DNA from: Legionella rubrilucens
GTDB taxonomy: Bacteria; Pseudomonadota; Gammaproteobacteria; Legionellales; Legionellaceae
Assembly: GCF_001468125.1 (NCBI RefSeq)
Contig: NZ_LNYT01000007.1
Location: 576,650 to 640,649, forward strand
DNA: 64,000 nt
Direction of reading: 5' to 3'
Shown here: piece by piece, positions 40,546 to 49,685 of the stretch
Numbering within the stretch: the first letter of the stretch is position 1
Layout of the letters: every line of letters begins with the position of its first letter
Made by a program: the position numbers and the translations under genes
The notes under the pieces: model-generated
Databases searched by the model: none
Told to the model about the DNA's origin: nothing
The model's input: only the letters and a program-made list of their open reading frames with translations

Positions 40546-40995
40546 ATGGCTATTCGATGCATCAGTACAGTATCCGGTATGTTGTTCTGTGTGAATGCCT
40601 TCGCTTTTCCTTGTTTTATTACATTGGCGAAAGACAATTGCTGGACTAATTACAATGTCAAGGTAGTGGTGACCGATGGCATTACCAATGAGGAAATCAC
40701 GACGGTCAATATCCCCAAAGGACAAACCTGGGCCAGGGAGTCGTTCAATTGCCAGCCGGCACAAAAATTCATGTACCGGGCCAGCTTTACTCCAGTAATC
40801 TGGGAAAAGGATGCCCACAAGGTTTATCGTGCGCAGCGTTTCTGGTCGATGCCTGGCAGCATTGAGCCGGGGACGACGGCCTGGAATATCCCCGTTTGTT
40901 TCACCAGTGATTTTTCGGAAACCCCATACCCTCCCGATGCCACGGGCAAATGCGTTTGCGATTTCAGTACCATCCCACCTGTCCCGCCGCAATGA
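40546..40995 (+). CDS. small secreted Cys-containing protein
   Basis: 149 residues with a Sec signal peptide (about residues 1-21, cleaved after VNAFA) and a periplasmic beta-rich domain containing six Cys residues (for example FPCFITLAKDNCW and TGKCVCDF), suggesting disulfides. The C-terminus is Pro-rich (IPPVPPQ). No family recognised with confidence; proteins of this look are common in Legionella. It may be co-transcribed with the downstream nagZ, 77 bp away. Confidence 0.65.
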   Translation: MAIRCISTVSGMLFCVNAFAFPCFITLAKDNCWTNYNVKVVVTDGITNEEITTVNIPKGQTWARESFNCQPAQKFMYRASFTPVIWEKDAHKVYRAQRFWSMPGSIEPGTTAWNIPVCFTSDFSETPYPPDATGKCVCDFSTIPPVPPQ

Positions 40996-41072
40996 GAGGG
41001 GAGCGCTTTTCATTGGCGGATTGCAGGCCATTGTGTATCATGCTGGCATGATTGCAGAATGGGAGAGTACCC

Positions 41073-42191
41073 TTGTTGACTTTACGGCAGCAAATTGCGC
41101 AAATGCTGATCATGGGTTTCGACGGCACAGAAATCAATGACCAGAATCCAGTGAAGAACTGGCTTGAAAAAGAGGGCTTGGGCGGGGTTTTGTTATTTGA
41201 CTATGATCTCGCGGCGCAATGCCCGGGCAAGAATATCCGCGACGCGTCTCAAGTCAAGGCATTGATTCAACAATTGCATGACTGCGCTTTGAGTTCTGAA
41301 GCCGGCAGCGAATTTCCTCTGTTTGTCGCAGTCGACTACGAGGGCGGCGCAGTTGATAGGTTAAGGCACTTAGCCGGTATCCCGACAAGCCTGTCACCGA
41401 AACAGTATGCCAGTTTATCGCCAGAGCAGCAGCAGAACGAAGCGCAAAAAATGGCCGATACGCTGACATCCTTAGGCTTTAACCTCAATTTTGCACCCCT
41501 GCTGGATTTAAATTTAAATGAACGGCAAGGCATCATCGGAAAATTGGCCCGCAGCTATGGTACGGATGCGACCCAGGTTGCCGCCATAGCCAGACAATTT
41601 GTCGCCGTCCTGGCCAAGCAGGGCATTACCTGCTGTTACAAGCATTTTCCAGGGCACGGCAGTGCACTGGGGGATACCCATGAAGGCTTTGTGGACGTCA
41701 CTGAAACCTTCATTAAGGATGAATTGCAGCCTTATGCTGAGCTGCTGCGCCACAACGCGTTGCCGGTGATGGTCATGACCGCGCACGTCATTAACCGTCA
41801 GCTTGATCCAGAGGGTGTGCCGGCGACCCTGTCAAGACCCATTTTGACGGGATTACTGCGCGAAACAATCGGTTTTGATGGGGTGATCATCAGCGATGAT
41901 TTGCAGATGCATGCCATCAGCCAGCATTATTCCCTGGCCGATTCGCTCCGTTTGACCATCAATGCGGGCGCTGACATGGTCATTTTTGCAAATCAATTGG
42001 GCAGGGTCTCGGCCACCGAAGTCATTGATGTGATCGAGGGCTTAGTCCACAGCGGTCTTGTTGCAGCAAGCCGTATCCAACAGGCCTGTGAAAGAATTAA
42101 AACACTGAAGCAATGGCAAGGGGCTTCGACTCAAGCCAGGGCAATTCGGAAATCGGCTGTCCCTGAGTCGTCTCTGCCTGAAAGGGGATAA
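41073..42191 (+). CDS. nagZ: beta-N-acetylglucosaminidase, glycoside hydrolase family 3
   Basis: About 372 residues. GH3 hallmarks: FVAVDYEGGAVDRL, the catalytic His loop KHFPGHGSALGDTHEG, and the nucleophile Asp in VIISDDLQMHAI. NagZ removes GlcNAc from anhydro-muropeptides in the cytoplasm during peptidoglycan recycling. The frame contains no early ATG; TTG at 41073 follows GGGAG at 7 nt and gives the expected LTLRQQIAQMLIMGF N-terminus, so it is preferred to TTG 41052. No signal peptide, agreeing with cytoplasmic NagZ. The C-terminal 30 residues extend past the usual end. Confidence 0.85.
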   Translation: MLTLRQQIAQMLIMGFDGTEINDQNPVKNWLEKEGLGGVLLFDYDLAAQCPGKNIRDASQVKALIQQLHDCALSSEAGSEFPLFVAVDYEGGAVDRLRHLAGIPTSLSPKQYASLSPEQQQNEAQKMADTLTSLGFNLNFAPLLDLNLNERQGIIGKLARSYGTDATQVAAIARQFVAVLAKQGITCCYKHFPGHGSALGDTHEGFVDVTETFIKDELQPYAELLRHNALPVMVMTAHVINRQLDPEGVPATLSRPILTGLLRETIGFDGVIISDDLQMHAISQHYSLADSLRLTINAGADMVIFANQLGRVSATEVIDVIEGLVHSGLVAASRIQQACERIKTLKQWQGASTQARAIRKSAVPESSLPERG

Positions 42192-42208
42192 GACGCATTC
42201 GCTGTCGT

Positions 42209-42224
42209 GCCCGCGCAGGCGGGC
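42209..42224. repeat. dispersed GC hairpin, reverse-type copy
   Basis: GCCCGC-gcag-GCGGGC, a perfect 6-bp stem. The core CCCGCGCAGGCGGG is the reverse complement of the core in the 51626 and 51816 copies. Lies 18 bp after nagZ, where it could serve as a terminator. Confidence 0.55.
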
Positions 42225-42335
42225 AACAATAATCACGGATGAAGGGATACCGGGACTCAGCAGGCAATGGCTGTTATTGAGACCTGTTGCTCTTTTATGG
42301 ATGCCAGCCCTGTCACAATCGTTTGCTGTTTAGGA

Positions 42336-42363
42336 TTGACAATCAAGGTATCTATGTTAAAAT
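42336..42363 (+). promoter_or_regulatory. strong sigma-70 promoter of the DAACS transcript
   Basis: Consensus TTGACA (42336-42341), 16-bp spacer, TAAAAT (42358-42363). The expected transcript start near 42370 gives a 145-nt leader holding a small Cys-rich ORF and a hairpin before the transporter gene. Confidence 0.75.
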
Positions 42364-42398
42364 GGTGTGCTCAATGTGCAAAACGAGACCACTCTGAC

Positions 42399-42470
42399 AT
42401 GAAAACAGTTCTGGCCCACATGGAATTTCTTAACCCCAACCTGCTGCTGTTCGCTTGTTGTTGCTGTTAA
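42399..42470 (+). CDS. Cys-rich leader peptide (putative attenuator ORF)
   Basis: A 23-codon ORF starting at ATG 42399 and ending NLLLFACCCC, with four consecutive Cys codons (TGT TGT TGC TGT) right before TAA. It lies 30 nt after the predicted transcript start and 46 nt before the transporter ATG. Its stop codon is inside the 5' arm of an inverted repeat (42467-42498), so ribosome position on the Cys codons would mask or free that hairpin. This is the layout of amino-acid-specific attenuation. The start signal is weak (GAGA, about 10 nt upstream); a second in-frame ATG is at 42420. Proposed: regulates the downstream carrier in response to charged tRNA-Cys. Confidence 0.6.
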   Translation: MKTVLAHMEFLNPNLLLFACCCC

Positions 42471-42502
42471 TTCAATTATTCCCTGTCGCCTGAATTAATT
42501 TT
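42467..42502 (+). terminator. candidate attenuator hairpin before the DAACS gene
   Basis: TTAATTCA (42467-42474), a 16-nt loop, TGAATTAA (42491-42498), then TTTT: a perfect 8-bp inverted repeat followed by a short U-tract. The stem is AT-rich, so its strength as an intrinsic terminator is uncertain. Confidence 0.5.
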
Positions 42503-42516
42503 ATCGAGAGTTTGTT

Positions 42517-43785
42517 ATGTGCACCCAATTGTCTTCCCCTAAAAAAATCTGGTTCAGTACGCCGGTTCTGTACGCGCTGATGATTGGCCTGGGTCTGTTG
42601 ACTGGCTGGTCTGGTATTAAACCGCTGCAACAGTTTGGTTTATTCATAGCCGATGTCTTTATCAATATTTTTAAATGCATCAGTCTTCCTATCATTGCCC
42701 TGTCCATCATTGTGACTTTGTCCAATTACCGAGCTGATGGCCCCATGCGCCGCATCTGGCAGCGGGCGATGACTTACACCTTGGGCACTACCTTGGTCGC
42801 TGCGGCCATCAGCTGCCTGCTTTATATCCTGATTCATCCCAGTATGGTGGGCGCTATCCAGGGTTTGGCCGCGCCCAAAGCCAATGAATATCAGTACTTA
42901 AGCCATATTGCCAACCTGATTCCTTCAACCATTTTCAGCCCATTTATTGAACATCAGGTCATGGGTGTTTTGTTGCTGGGGATCGTAACCGGTGTGGCGA
43001 TTCGCTATATTCCTGATCAGGAATCCAGACAAACCATTACCCAGTTTTTCCGTGGCGCACATGGTTTGTTTATGGTCATCACCAAGTGGGTTATCGCAGT
43101 CATTCCCATCGGTTTGTACGGGTTCATTACCGCCACGGTAATTCAATTGCAGAATGGCAAGTCCATCAAGGGTATCGGTGAGTACCTGATGATCGTCGTC
43201 CTGGCTAACCTTATCCAGGGATTTGTGGTCTTACCGCTCTGGCTGAAAGCGCACGGGATTAAACCGTTTTCTGCCATGCGGGCCATGTTGCCGGCATTGT
43301 CACTGGCATTCTTTTCCAAGTCTTCGGTCGGCACTTTACCGGTGACAATGGAAACGGCGGAGAAAAATCTCGCCGTTAAGCCTGCCATTAGCCGTTTTGT
43401 GCTTCCTTTATGCACCAGCCTGAATATGAACGGCTGTGCTGCCTTTATCTTCGCCACCGTGATTTACTTGATGCAGAATCACGGCATGGTCATTTCCTTG
43501 CCCATGATGGCCTTATGGGTCTTGATTGCTACAGTAGCGGCCATTGGCAATGCCGGGGTTCCCATGGGGTGCTTTTTCTTAAGCACCAGCCTTTTGGCCA
43601 GCATGAATGTGCCCATTACGCTAATGGGAATTATCCTGCCTTTCTACAGCTTGATTGATATGCTGGAAACCGCCTTGAATGTCTGGTCAGACTCCTGCGT
43701 TGCCAAGGTGGTTAATGACAAGACAGTACTTGAAGAAGAAATGGAGGCGCCCATTACCGGGACGGCTTATTCTGTCAAAGCGTAA
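42517..43785 (+). CDS. DAACS-family carrier with altered substrate-site residues
   Basis: 422 residues, glutamate/dicarboxylate:cation symporter fold, with the HP1 motif as SSVGTLP, TM7 motif as NMNG (303-306, usually NMDG) and HP2 AAIGNAGVPMG. In TM8 the usual DMxRTxxNVxGD reads DMLETALNVWSD, so the Arg that binds the acidic side chain of Asp/Glu substrates (R397 in GltPh) is Glu384 here; Asp381, Asn388 and Asp392 are retained. This argues against an acidic substrate. The Cys-codon leader upstream suggests cysteine or cystine uptake, which would suit the cysteine dependence of Legionella. ATG follows GAGAG. Ends 3 bp from the convergent dapE stop. Confidence 0.85.
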   Translation: MCTQLSSPKKIWFSTPVLYALMIGLGLLTGWSGIKPLQQFGLFIADVFINIFKCISLPIIALSIIVTLSNYRADGPMRRIWQRAMTYTLGTTLVAAAISCLLYILIHPSMVGAIQGLAAPKANEYQYLSHIANLIPSTIFSPFIEHQVMGVLLLGIVTGVAIRYIPDQESRQTITQFFRGAHGLFMVITKWVIAVIPIGLYGFITATVIQLQNGKSIKGIGEYLMIVVLANLIQGFVVLPLWLKAHGIKPFSAMRAMLPALSLAFFSKSSVGTLPVTMETAEKNLAVKPAISRFVLPLCTSLNMNGCAAFIFATVIYLMQNHGMVISLPMMALWVLIATVAAIGNAGVPMGCFFLSTSLLASMNVPITLMGIILPFYSLIDMLETALNVWSDSCVAKVVNDKTVLEEEMEAPITGTAYSVKA

Positions 43786-43788
43786 GAC

Positions 43789-44925
43789 CTAGCATGGGCA
43801 GAGTAATTTCTCACAGAGCGCGTAATAAATCAGGCTTAAAGTGTCCAGATCGCGCTCTGAAACACATTCATTAACCTGATGAATGGTGGCGTTAACGGGG
43901 CCAAGTTCAATGACTTCCACCCCATAAGGCGCAATAAACCGCCCATCGGAAGTGCCGCCACTGGTGGATAACTCAGGTTCTTTGCCCGTGATGGTTTGAA
44001 TTACTTCCCGCGTACTTTCCAGCAAATTGCCTTGATTGGTCAGGAAGGGAAGGCCATTTACCCGCCAGTCAATATCCGCTTTTAAACCATGTCGTTTTAA
44101 ACAGTCTTCCACCTCGTCCTGCAGTTTTTCCGGGGTTTGTTCGGTGGAGAAGCGGAAATTTAACTGCAATTCCAGTTCACCGGGAATAATATTGCCGGCA
44201 TGGCCTCCGGCCTTAAGGTGAGTAATTTGCATGGAGGTGGGGGGAAAATGCGGATTGCCTTCATCCCAGCGTCTGTTGGTGAGTTCAGCCAGTGCGGGGC
44301 TTACGGTATGAATGGGGTTTTCAGCGAGATGAGGGTAGGCGACATGCCCCTGTTTGCCGTGGATCACCACGTTGGCAGACAAGGAACCGCGGCGGCCTAT
44401 TTTGACTACATCACCCACCTGATGCGTACTGGAAGGTTCGCCGACCACACAATAATCAATGTGTATGCCCTGCGCTTTTAAAGCGGCCATCACGTGCGGG
44501 GTGCCCTTATCAAACAGATCCCCTTCCTCCCCGCTGGTGATTAAGAAACCCAGGCTGCCGGAAAAAGCAGGGTGGTTATGGATAAAACGCTGTGCTGCGA
44601 TCATCATCGCCGCCAGGCTGCCTTTCATGTCCGCTGTGCCTCGACCATAAAGCAGGCCGTTGTCCTCCGTCAGTTCAAAGGGATTGCTTAACCATTTACC
44701 GGCATCGCCGATGGGTACGACGTCCGTGTGACCGGCAAACACCAGCAAAGGGCTTCCCTGGCCACGACGGGCAAAAAAATTGGCCACGGGCGGATTATCC
44801 AGTTGCTGGCAGTCAAAGCCCAGCTCTTTTAAAAAATTGACCATGCAGGGCTGGCATCCGGCATCCTCGGGGGTAACGGATTGAAAACAGATGAGCTCCG
44901 CCAACAAGGCTTTGATTGCCGTCAT
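43789..44925 (-). CDS. dapE: succinyl-diaminopimelate desuccinylase
   Basis: 378 residues, M20 metallopeptidase family. Metal and catalytic motifs: [34 protein letters not shown], and the C-terminal GGTSDGRF and NATIHQVNE. It removes succinate from N-succinyl-LL-DAP in the lysine/meso-DAP pathway. Start overlaps the dapD stop as ATGA. Confidence 0.95.
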   Translation of the reverse strand: MTAIKALLAELICFQSVTPEDAGCQPCMVNFLKELGFDCQQLDNPPVANFFARRGQGSPLLVFAGHTDVVPIGDAGKWLSNPFELTEDNGLLYGRGTADMKGSLAAMMIAAQRFIHNHPAFSGSLGFLITSGEEGDLFDKGTPHVMAALKAQGIHIDYCVVGEPSSTHQVGDVVKIGRRGSLSANVVIHGKQGHVAYPHLAENPIHTVSPALAELTNRRWDEGNPHFPPTSMQITHLKAGGHAGNIIPGELELQLNFRFSTEQTPEKLQDEVEDCLKRHGLKADIDWRVNGLPFLTNQGNLLESTREVIQTITGKEPELSTSGGTSDGRFIAPYGVEVIELGPVNATIHQVNECVSERDLDTLSLIYYALCEKLLCPC

Positions 44926-45743
44926 TTGATGTCTCTCAGCAAATCATTGATACTGACCTTGGCACGCGTTTTTTCGTCGATCTGTTTGACAATCACCGCG
45001 CAATAGAGGCTGTGACTGCCATCGTCGCTCGGCATGTTGCCAGGCACAACGACGGAGCCTGCGGGAATGCGGCCGTAGCTCACAGTTTTTGTCAGGCGGT
45101 TATAAATTTTGGTGCTTTGTCCTAAATACACACCCATCGACAAGACAGAATCCCGCTCAACAATCACGCCCTCGACGACTTCCGAGCGGGCGCCGATAAA
45201 GCAATTGTCTTCGATGATGGTGGGGTTGGCCTGCAGGGGTTCAAGCACGCCGCCGATGCCGGCTCCGCCGGAGAGATGAACATTTTTGCCAATTTGTGCA
45301 CAGGAGCCTACGGTCGCCCAGGTGTCCACCATAACCCCTTCATCAATGTAAGCGCCAATATTGACATAAGAAGGCATCAGGACGGTATTTTTTCCAATAA
45401 AAGCGCCTTTTCTGACCATCGCATGCGGAACAATCCGCGCACCCAGCTCGGCAAAATCACTGCGGCCGTAAGCGGCAAATTTCAGAGGGACTTTATCATA
45501 AAACTGGCAGAAGCCGGCATCAATCACCTGATTGGGGTAGAGACGGAAGGACAGTAAAACCGCTTTTTTAAGCCATTGATGGACCGTCCATTCCTGATTG
45601 ATTCTTTCTGCAACGCGCAGTTCGCCTGAATCCAGTGCAGAAAGCACCTCGTTTACCGCAGTTTTAATCTCCTGGGGGGCTGTTTCGGGTGTCAGGCTTT
45701 GACGTTCTTCAAAATAGGTTTCGATGGTGCTTTGTAAACTCAT
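44922..45743 (-). CDS. dapD: tetrahydrodipicolinate N-succinyltransferase
   Basis: About 273 residues, left-handed beta-helix acyltransferase. Typical segments: [67 protein letters not shown]. It begins the succinylase branch of DAP synthesis, with dapE immediately behind. ATG at 45743 lies 8 nt after GGA; an ATG 9 nt further up is less well placed. Confidence 0.95.
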   Translation of the reverse strand: MSLQSTIETYFEERQSLTPETAPQEIKTAVNEVLSALDSGELRVAERINQEWTVHQWLKKAVLLSFRLYPNQVIDAGFCQFYDKVPLKFAAYGRSDFAELGARIVPHAMVRKGAFIGKNTVLMPSYVNIGAYIDEGVMVDTWATVGSCAQIGKNVHLSGGAGIGGVLEPLQANPTIIEDNCFIGARSEVVEGVIVERDSVLSMGVYLGQSTKIYNRLTKTVSYGRIPAGSVVVPGNMPSDDGSHSLYCAVIVKQIDEKTRAKVSINDLLRDIK

Positions 45744-45892
45744 GATGTTCATCCGGCATGGTGAATGGCGAGGTATAGTATACTCAGATAGTTACGCGAT
45801 AGTAATCCCCGAATCGATTTGATGATGCCTCTGGTCAAAAGTCTCTCGCTCAGCAATAATAGCTTGATTTTAATCATCATCACGGAACGATC

Positions 45893-47776
45893 ATGGATCA
45901 AAGTAAAAAAGCGCGGTTTTTTGCTTTTCTGTTTTTCATTGTTTCTTCAGGTTCTTCTCAGGTTATTCATTCAGCGCAGCCCAAATGGACGCTTCTGCCT
46001 ACCACGCCCACGCGAGTGATTGTCGCGCCGAATGGGACAGCCAACGTGCAATATCAGGTAACGAATAATACGTCAGTAACCCGTACATTAACTATCAAGC
46101 CCCTAAGCGGTGTCACCCAGGTTAAAAACAGCCCCGGCGAGTGCAGTATTCCCTTTACGCTGGCCTCTAAAGCGCATTGCCTGTTGTCCTTACGCATCAA
46201 TGGAGCGCAGGTACCGGTCAATGGACTGCATGAGGGGCCGGTGGTTTGCAAAACGCAGGGCTCCGGTGCCGATCCTTTCCTGTGCTCCCAACCCAGTCAG
46301 GCGAACAGCCTGCAGGTGACGGTCATGAATCAGTCCACTCAGCTAAACCTTACAGGCTCTCCGTTGCTTTTAGTCGCAGGGGGCGGTTCAGGCAATATCA
46401 CCGTGACCAACCTGGCAGGACAAACCGCTTTGAATGTGGCTGCGGTGCTTACCGGCACTGCGCTGGATGGTCATGTTGTTCAGGATGCTTCACAATGTAC
46501 GGTCCTTGCTGCGGGTCAATCCTGTAATCTGATCTTTACGCCGGATAATACCGTCATACCGGCCACGAATGTGACGATTCGGGGAAGCAATACCTCGGCA
46601 GTGATTGGCAGTATCGCCGTCAATGCACCGCCGGTGGCCAACATCAGTATCAGCGGCTCCTCAACGCTGCAATTCAACACCAACGGTTCAACAGGCATCA
46701 TCACAATCACCAATGATTCCCTGACGCTGGTCGCGCAGAATATCGTACCGGATTTTTCCGCCACGGCTCTCGCGGGCAATGTATCGGTGACTGCCAATAC
46801 GTGTCTCAATGTGCTTCCCGGCGGAAGCTGTACCATCACCTTTGAGCCGGGCGGTAACGCGGTCGTGCCCACGAATTTCCCTATTCAGGGTACGAACACG
46901 ACCGCAGTGATAGGCACGATAGGGATTGATGCGCATGCGTACATTACCAACGGGAACACGTCACTGGTGACGCAATGCAGCATCGATACCAGTACCGGTA
47001 ATTTAGGCGGCTGTGGAGACAGCGGCGCTGGCGGCCTGGTGGTTCCCGGCGGGGTGACCCTCAATCCGGCGGGGGCCCTGGCTTATATCACCAATGAGAA
47101 TACCAGTGTCGTGTCTTTTTGCAGTGTCGATGCGGATTCAGGGGGATTAAGTGGCTGTGCGAATACGGGTGCTTTGTTTGCTATTCCTACGGGTATCGTC
47201 ATTAACGCCGCGGGCGATATCGCCTATGTTGTTAACGAAAGCGGGAACTCCGTCACCCAGTGCGACATCAATCCCACAACGGATGAACTGGATAATTGCG
47301 TTCAACTTCTGGGCTTAGGGTTGTTTGCGCCTTATAACATGGCAATTCATCCGGCAGGCGATTTTGCCTACATCACCGTCATTTCAGAACTCACCGAGTG
47401 CAGTATTGACGCGGGCACAGGCGCTTTGCAGGGATGCAGCAATTACAATGATCCTTTACTAAACATTCCCCAGGGCATTGCGGTGAACGCCGCGGGAACC
47501 TTTGCCTACATCACCAGCGCCGGCACTAACACGGTAATTGCTTGCCAGATTGATTCTGTCAGCCGTTTAGTGACTTCCTGTGTGGATACTGGGGCTGTTG
47601 GGCTCAATTTCCCACGGGAGATTGCTTTAAATGGCAGCAATGATTTTGCCTATATTGTGAATACCAATGGCAATTCCGTGACGAGATGCACCATTGACAA
47701 CGGCACGAGTTTCATTAACTGTGTGGATTCCGGTGCGACCGGATTACAGGGACCCCTGGGCATTACCATTCGGTAA
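45893..47776 (+). CDS. secreted protein: two Ig-like domains and a six-bladed Cys-stapled propeller
   Basis: 627 residues with an N-terminal signal peptide (hydrophobic 8-24, cut near HSAQP). Residues 30-340 form repeated beta-sandwich domains of the kind that mention TNNTS, LPGGSCTITFEP and AVIGTI, each with a Cys pair. Residues 345-627 form six YVTN/NHL-like blades with Pxgi...paG..aYi.n patterns. Every blade carries two Cys: C-x11-C in five blades (for example CSIDTSTGNLGGC) and C-x10-C in the sixth, probably one disulfide per blade. Export to the periplasm or surface is likely; ligand unknown. Similar Ig-plus-propeller proteins recur in Legionella. Ends in a clear terminator. Confidence 0.7.
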   Translation: MDQSKKARFFAFLFFIVSSGSSQVIHSAQPKWTLLPTTPTRVIVAPNGTANVQYQVTNNTSVTRTLTIKPLSGVTQVKNSPGECSIPFTLASKAHCLLSLRINGAQVPVNGLHEGPVVCKTQGSGADPFLCSQPSQANSLQVTVMNQSTQLNLTGSPLLLVAGGGSGNITVTNLAGQTALNVAAVLTGTALDGHVVQDASQCTVLAAGQSCNLIFTPDNTVIPATNVTIRGSNTSAVIGSIAVNAPPVANISISGSSTLQFNTNGSTGIITITNDSLTLVAQNIVPDFSATALAGNVSVTANTCLNVLPGGSCTITFEPGGNAVVPTNFPIQGTNTTAVIGTIGIDAHAYITNGNTSLVTQCSIDTSTGNLGGCGDSGAGGLVVPGGVTLNPAGALAYITNENTSVVSFCSVDADSGGLSGCANTGALFAIPTGIVINAAGDIAYVVNESGNSVTQCDINPTTDELDNCVQLLGLGLFAPYNMAIHPAGDFAYITVISELTECSIDAGTGALQGCSNYNDPLLNIPQGIAVNAAGTFAYITSAGTNTVIACQIDSVSRLVTSCVDTGAVGLNFPREIALNGSNDFAYIVNTNGNSVTRCTIDNGTSFINCVDSGATGLQGPLGITIR

Positions 47777-47801
47777 AGGCTGGATCTAATCCAGCCTTTT
47801 T
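47776..47801. terminator. bidirectional intrinsic terminator
   Basis: AAGGCTGGAT-cta-ATCCAGCCTT followed by TTT, and A-rich on the other side, between the propeller gene stop and the convergent acetyltransferase-like stop. A 10-bp perfect stem works for both directions. Confidence 0.85.
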
Positions 47802-48750
47802 ACTTTAGATTTTTTGCCATCTTGGCAAACTCGGTTTTATCCAGTGGAAAATCCACTGTCCATCGTTCTTTGGGGCGGGGGAGAGTGGATTGCCTGGCGT
47901 ACAGGGCCAGATCCGCCTGGGTTACGCCTTCAACAGCAAACTCAGCCATTAATTTCTCATATGCTTTTGCGGTGGTGTCATAGACTGTTTTAGAGAATTC
48001 GCCTTCTTTTTCCACAGTAAATACGTATTTTTTGGTCTTGATGTCAAAAAAGAATGTTTTGCAGCCATTTTCTGTAATTTGTCCCGCGACCACGATTTCA
48101 TCCCGTATGGGCAATTTTTGGATATGCCGTTCCAGCTTCAGCAAATTGAAGGCGAGTTTGTCGTCGTTTAAAGGCTTTAAGTCGGTCATAACCAAGGTTG
48201 TCCATTGATCCCGCACTTGCTTTTCAAGCACATAGTAGCCTTGCTGTTGGGAAAATTTATAACGATCGTAGCCTTGCTCAATGATTTCATCGCCGCCGGT
48301 GACTAAAATAGGGAAGCGGGGCGCTTTCGCGCCAAGGCCGGGTTCAAGAAAATAAATGGCCTCGTCAATGACGACGCGCAAAACAACATGGGTGGGCAGT
48401 ATCTGTAGTGAGTCGGCGGGTGAGGCGCCATTTAACACGCGGGCTTCGCAATAACTGACTTCAAAACCTAATTCCTTGAGCATGGTGGCAAGCAGCCGCG
48501 CTGATTGAAAGCAATAACCGCCCGCCGTGTTATCCATGAGGTCCTGGTAATCAAAAAGCGTGATGTGATGGCGGTTGACCGGATGCTGGCGGCTGATTTT
48601 GCGTAATGCAAAATTATGATAGAAAAAAGTGAGCAGGTGGGCGTTATACACTTCTTTTAAATAGTCCGCCCGTTGCGTGGCGTCCAACCCGTCAAGGTCG
48701 AGCTGTGTTATGCCGATTTTATCCAAATAATTCGCTAAATTGATTTTCAT
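47800..48750 (-). CDS. arylamine N-acetyltransferase-like protein
   Basis: 316 residues. The NAT core is present: Cys80 in AGGYCFQSARLLATML, CEARVLNG, and His121 in PTHVVLRV. The third triad residue, Asp in the usual YLVDVGFG, is Glu136 (YFLEPGLG), which is unusual. NATs transfer acetyl from acetyl-CoA to aromatic amines or hydrazines; with the Asp-to-Glu change activity or substrate may differ. ATG at 48750 follows AAGGA at 6 nt. Next to it are two genes with a related Cys-His-Asp pattern. Confidence 0.8.
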   Translation of the reverse strand: MKINLANYLDKIGITQLDLDGLDATQRADYLKEVYNAHLLTFFYHNFALRKISRQHPVNRHHITLFDYQDLMDNTAGGYCFQSARLLATMLKELGFEVSYCEARVLNGASPADSLQILPTHVVLRVVIDEAIYFLEPGLGAKAPRFPILVTGGDEIIEQGYDRYKFSQQQGYYVLEKQVRDQWTTLVMTDLKPLNDDKLAFNLLKLERHIQKLPIRDEIVVAGQITENGCKTFFFDIKTKKYVFTVEKEGEFSKTVYDTTAKAYEKLMAEFAVEGVTQADLALYARQSTLPRPKERWTVDFPLDKTEFAKMAKNLK

Positions 48751-48815
48751 CACCAATCCTTCTTGGGAAAGATGTATTTACTATAAGCTGAAAGTCCAAT
48801 CTGGCCTAGAGTTGG

Positions 48816-49604
48816 TTAATGATTTGTCGGGTTGAGCCGTCTTTTTTTGCTGTTGGGTTCCTCGTTCTGACAGACTTCCTGAGTCGTTGCTTTCTGCCAT
48901 ATCGATACTTTCTGCAGGTAATGCAACGTTCCCTGAGGTGGAATTTTTTTGCGGGCCAGCGCTTTATCCAGGGTATGATCACTGTAGAGGGCGGCGTGTT
49001 TGGTCAGCATTTCGCTGACTGGCGTACAGCGGCCCTCCGGTTGCCCCTCCTCTGGCTTGGGCGTTTCGGTAAACAGAAATTGAATGCGATAGTCCAACGC
49101 ATCCGAGGAGACGGATTCATGGACTAAGCCGGGGTAACCGTAATCAAGCAATTCCCTGTTTTTAATCGACCCGTCCGGACGGGGGCTTATGTCGATGATA
49201 CGCGGATCCCAAGCGTCTATTTCCCAGACTGACGGTGTTTTCTCATCCTGCAGTTGCAGTGACACCTGAAGGTAGCCATGATCAATGAGGCTGGATTTAA
49301 CGACGGTGATGCTAGCGACTTCTCCGGCAGCATGGATGCGTTGCCCGAACTCAACTAAAAGATGCCAGGCTACCTCACGGCAATAGCCAATTCCGCCATG
49401 CTCAATGAGATCATGGACCTGAACATAATCGTTTGGAGGAATCGCATCGATTAAAACCCGGATGGTGTTGTCAAAGTAACCCTGTTTAATTTCCCTGTGA
49501 AATTTGACATAGCCGCTCAATTGATTGCCAATCGTGACCTTTTCCCGGGTTGAAGCAATGGCCTCAGCACATAACTCCACAAACTTAAGACGTGTTAAAG
49601 GCAT
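48816..49604 (-). CDS. unknown Cys-His-Asp protein, paralogue A
   Basis: 262 residues, sharing nearly the whole length with paralogue B next door (same MPLTRLKFVELCAEAIA start). Conserved candidate catalytic residues at identical positions in both: Cys75 (GIGYCREVAWHLL), His109 (DHGYLQV) and Asp130 (WEIDAWDPRI), an order and spacing that suggest a papain/transglutaminase-like fold. The C-terminus is basic (NSKKRRLNPTNH). No signal peptide. ATG at 49604 is chosen because it matches the paralogue start. A Dot/Icm effector is possible; no family name can be given. Confidence 0.6.
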   Translation of the reverse strand: MPLTRLKFVELCAEAIASTREKVTIGNQLSGYVKFHREIKQGYFDNTIRVLIDAIPPNDYVQVHDLIEHGGIGYCREVAWHLLVEFGQRIHAAGEVASITVVKSSLIDHGYLQVSLQLQDEKTPSVWEIDAWDPRIIDISPRPDGSIKNRELLDYGYPGLVHESVSSDALDYRIQFLFTETPKPEEGQPEGRCTPVSEMLTKHAALYSDHTLDKALARKKIPPQGTLHYLQKVSIWQKATTQEVCQNEEPNSKKRRLNPTNH

Positions 49605-49685
49605 TTGATGCTCAAAAATTAGAAAATGCCATAAAATTAGCCATTTATTAAGCATTTTATTTTGTCGTGACTGACCCTCATCTCA

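Noticed and set aside
42267..42398. Longer upstream version of the Cys-leader ORF
   Set aside because: It would start before the predicted promoter and transcript start near 42370, so only the part from ATG 42399 is likely translated.
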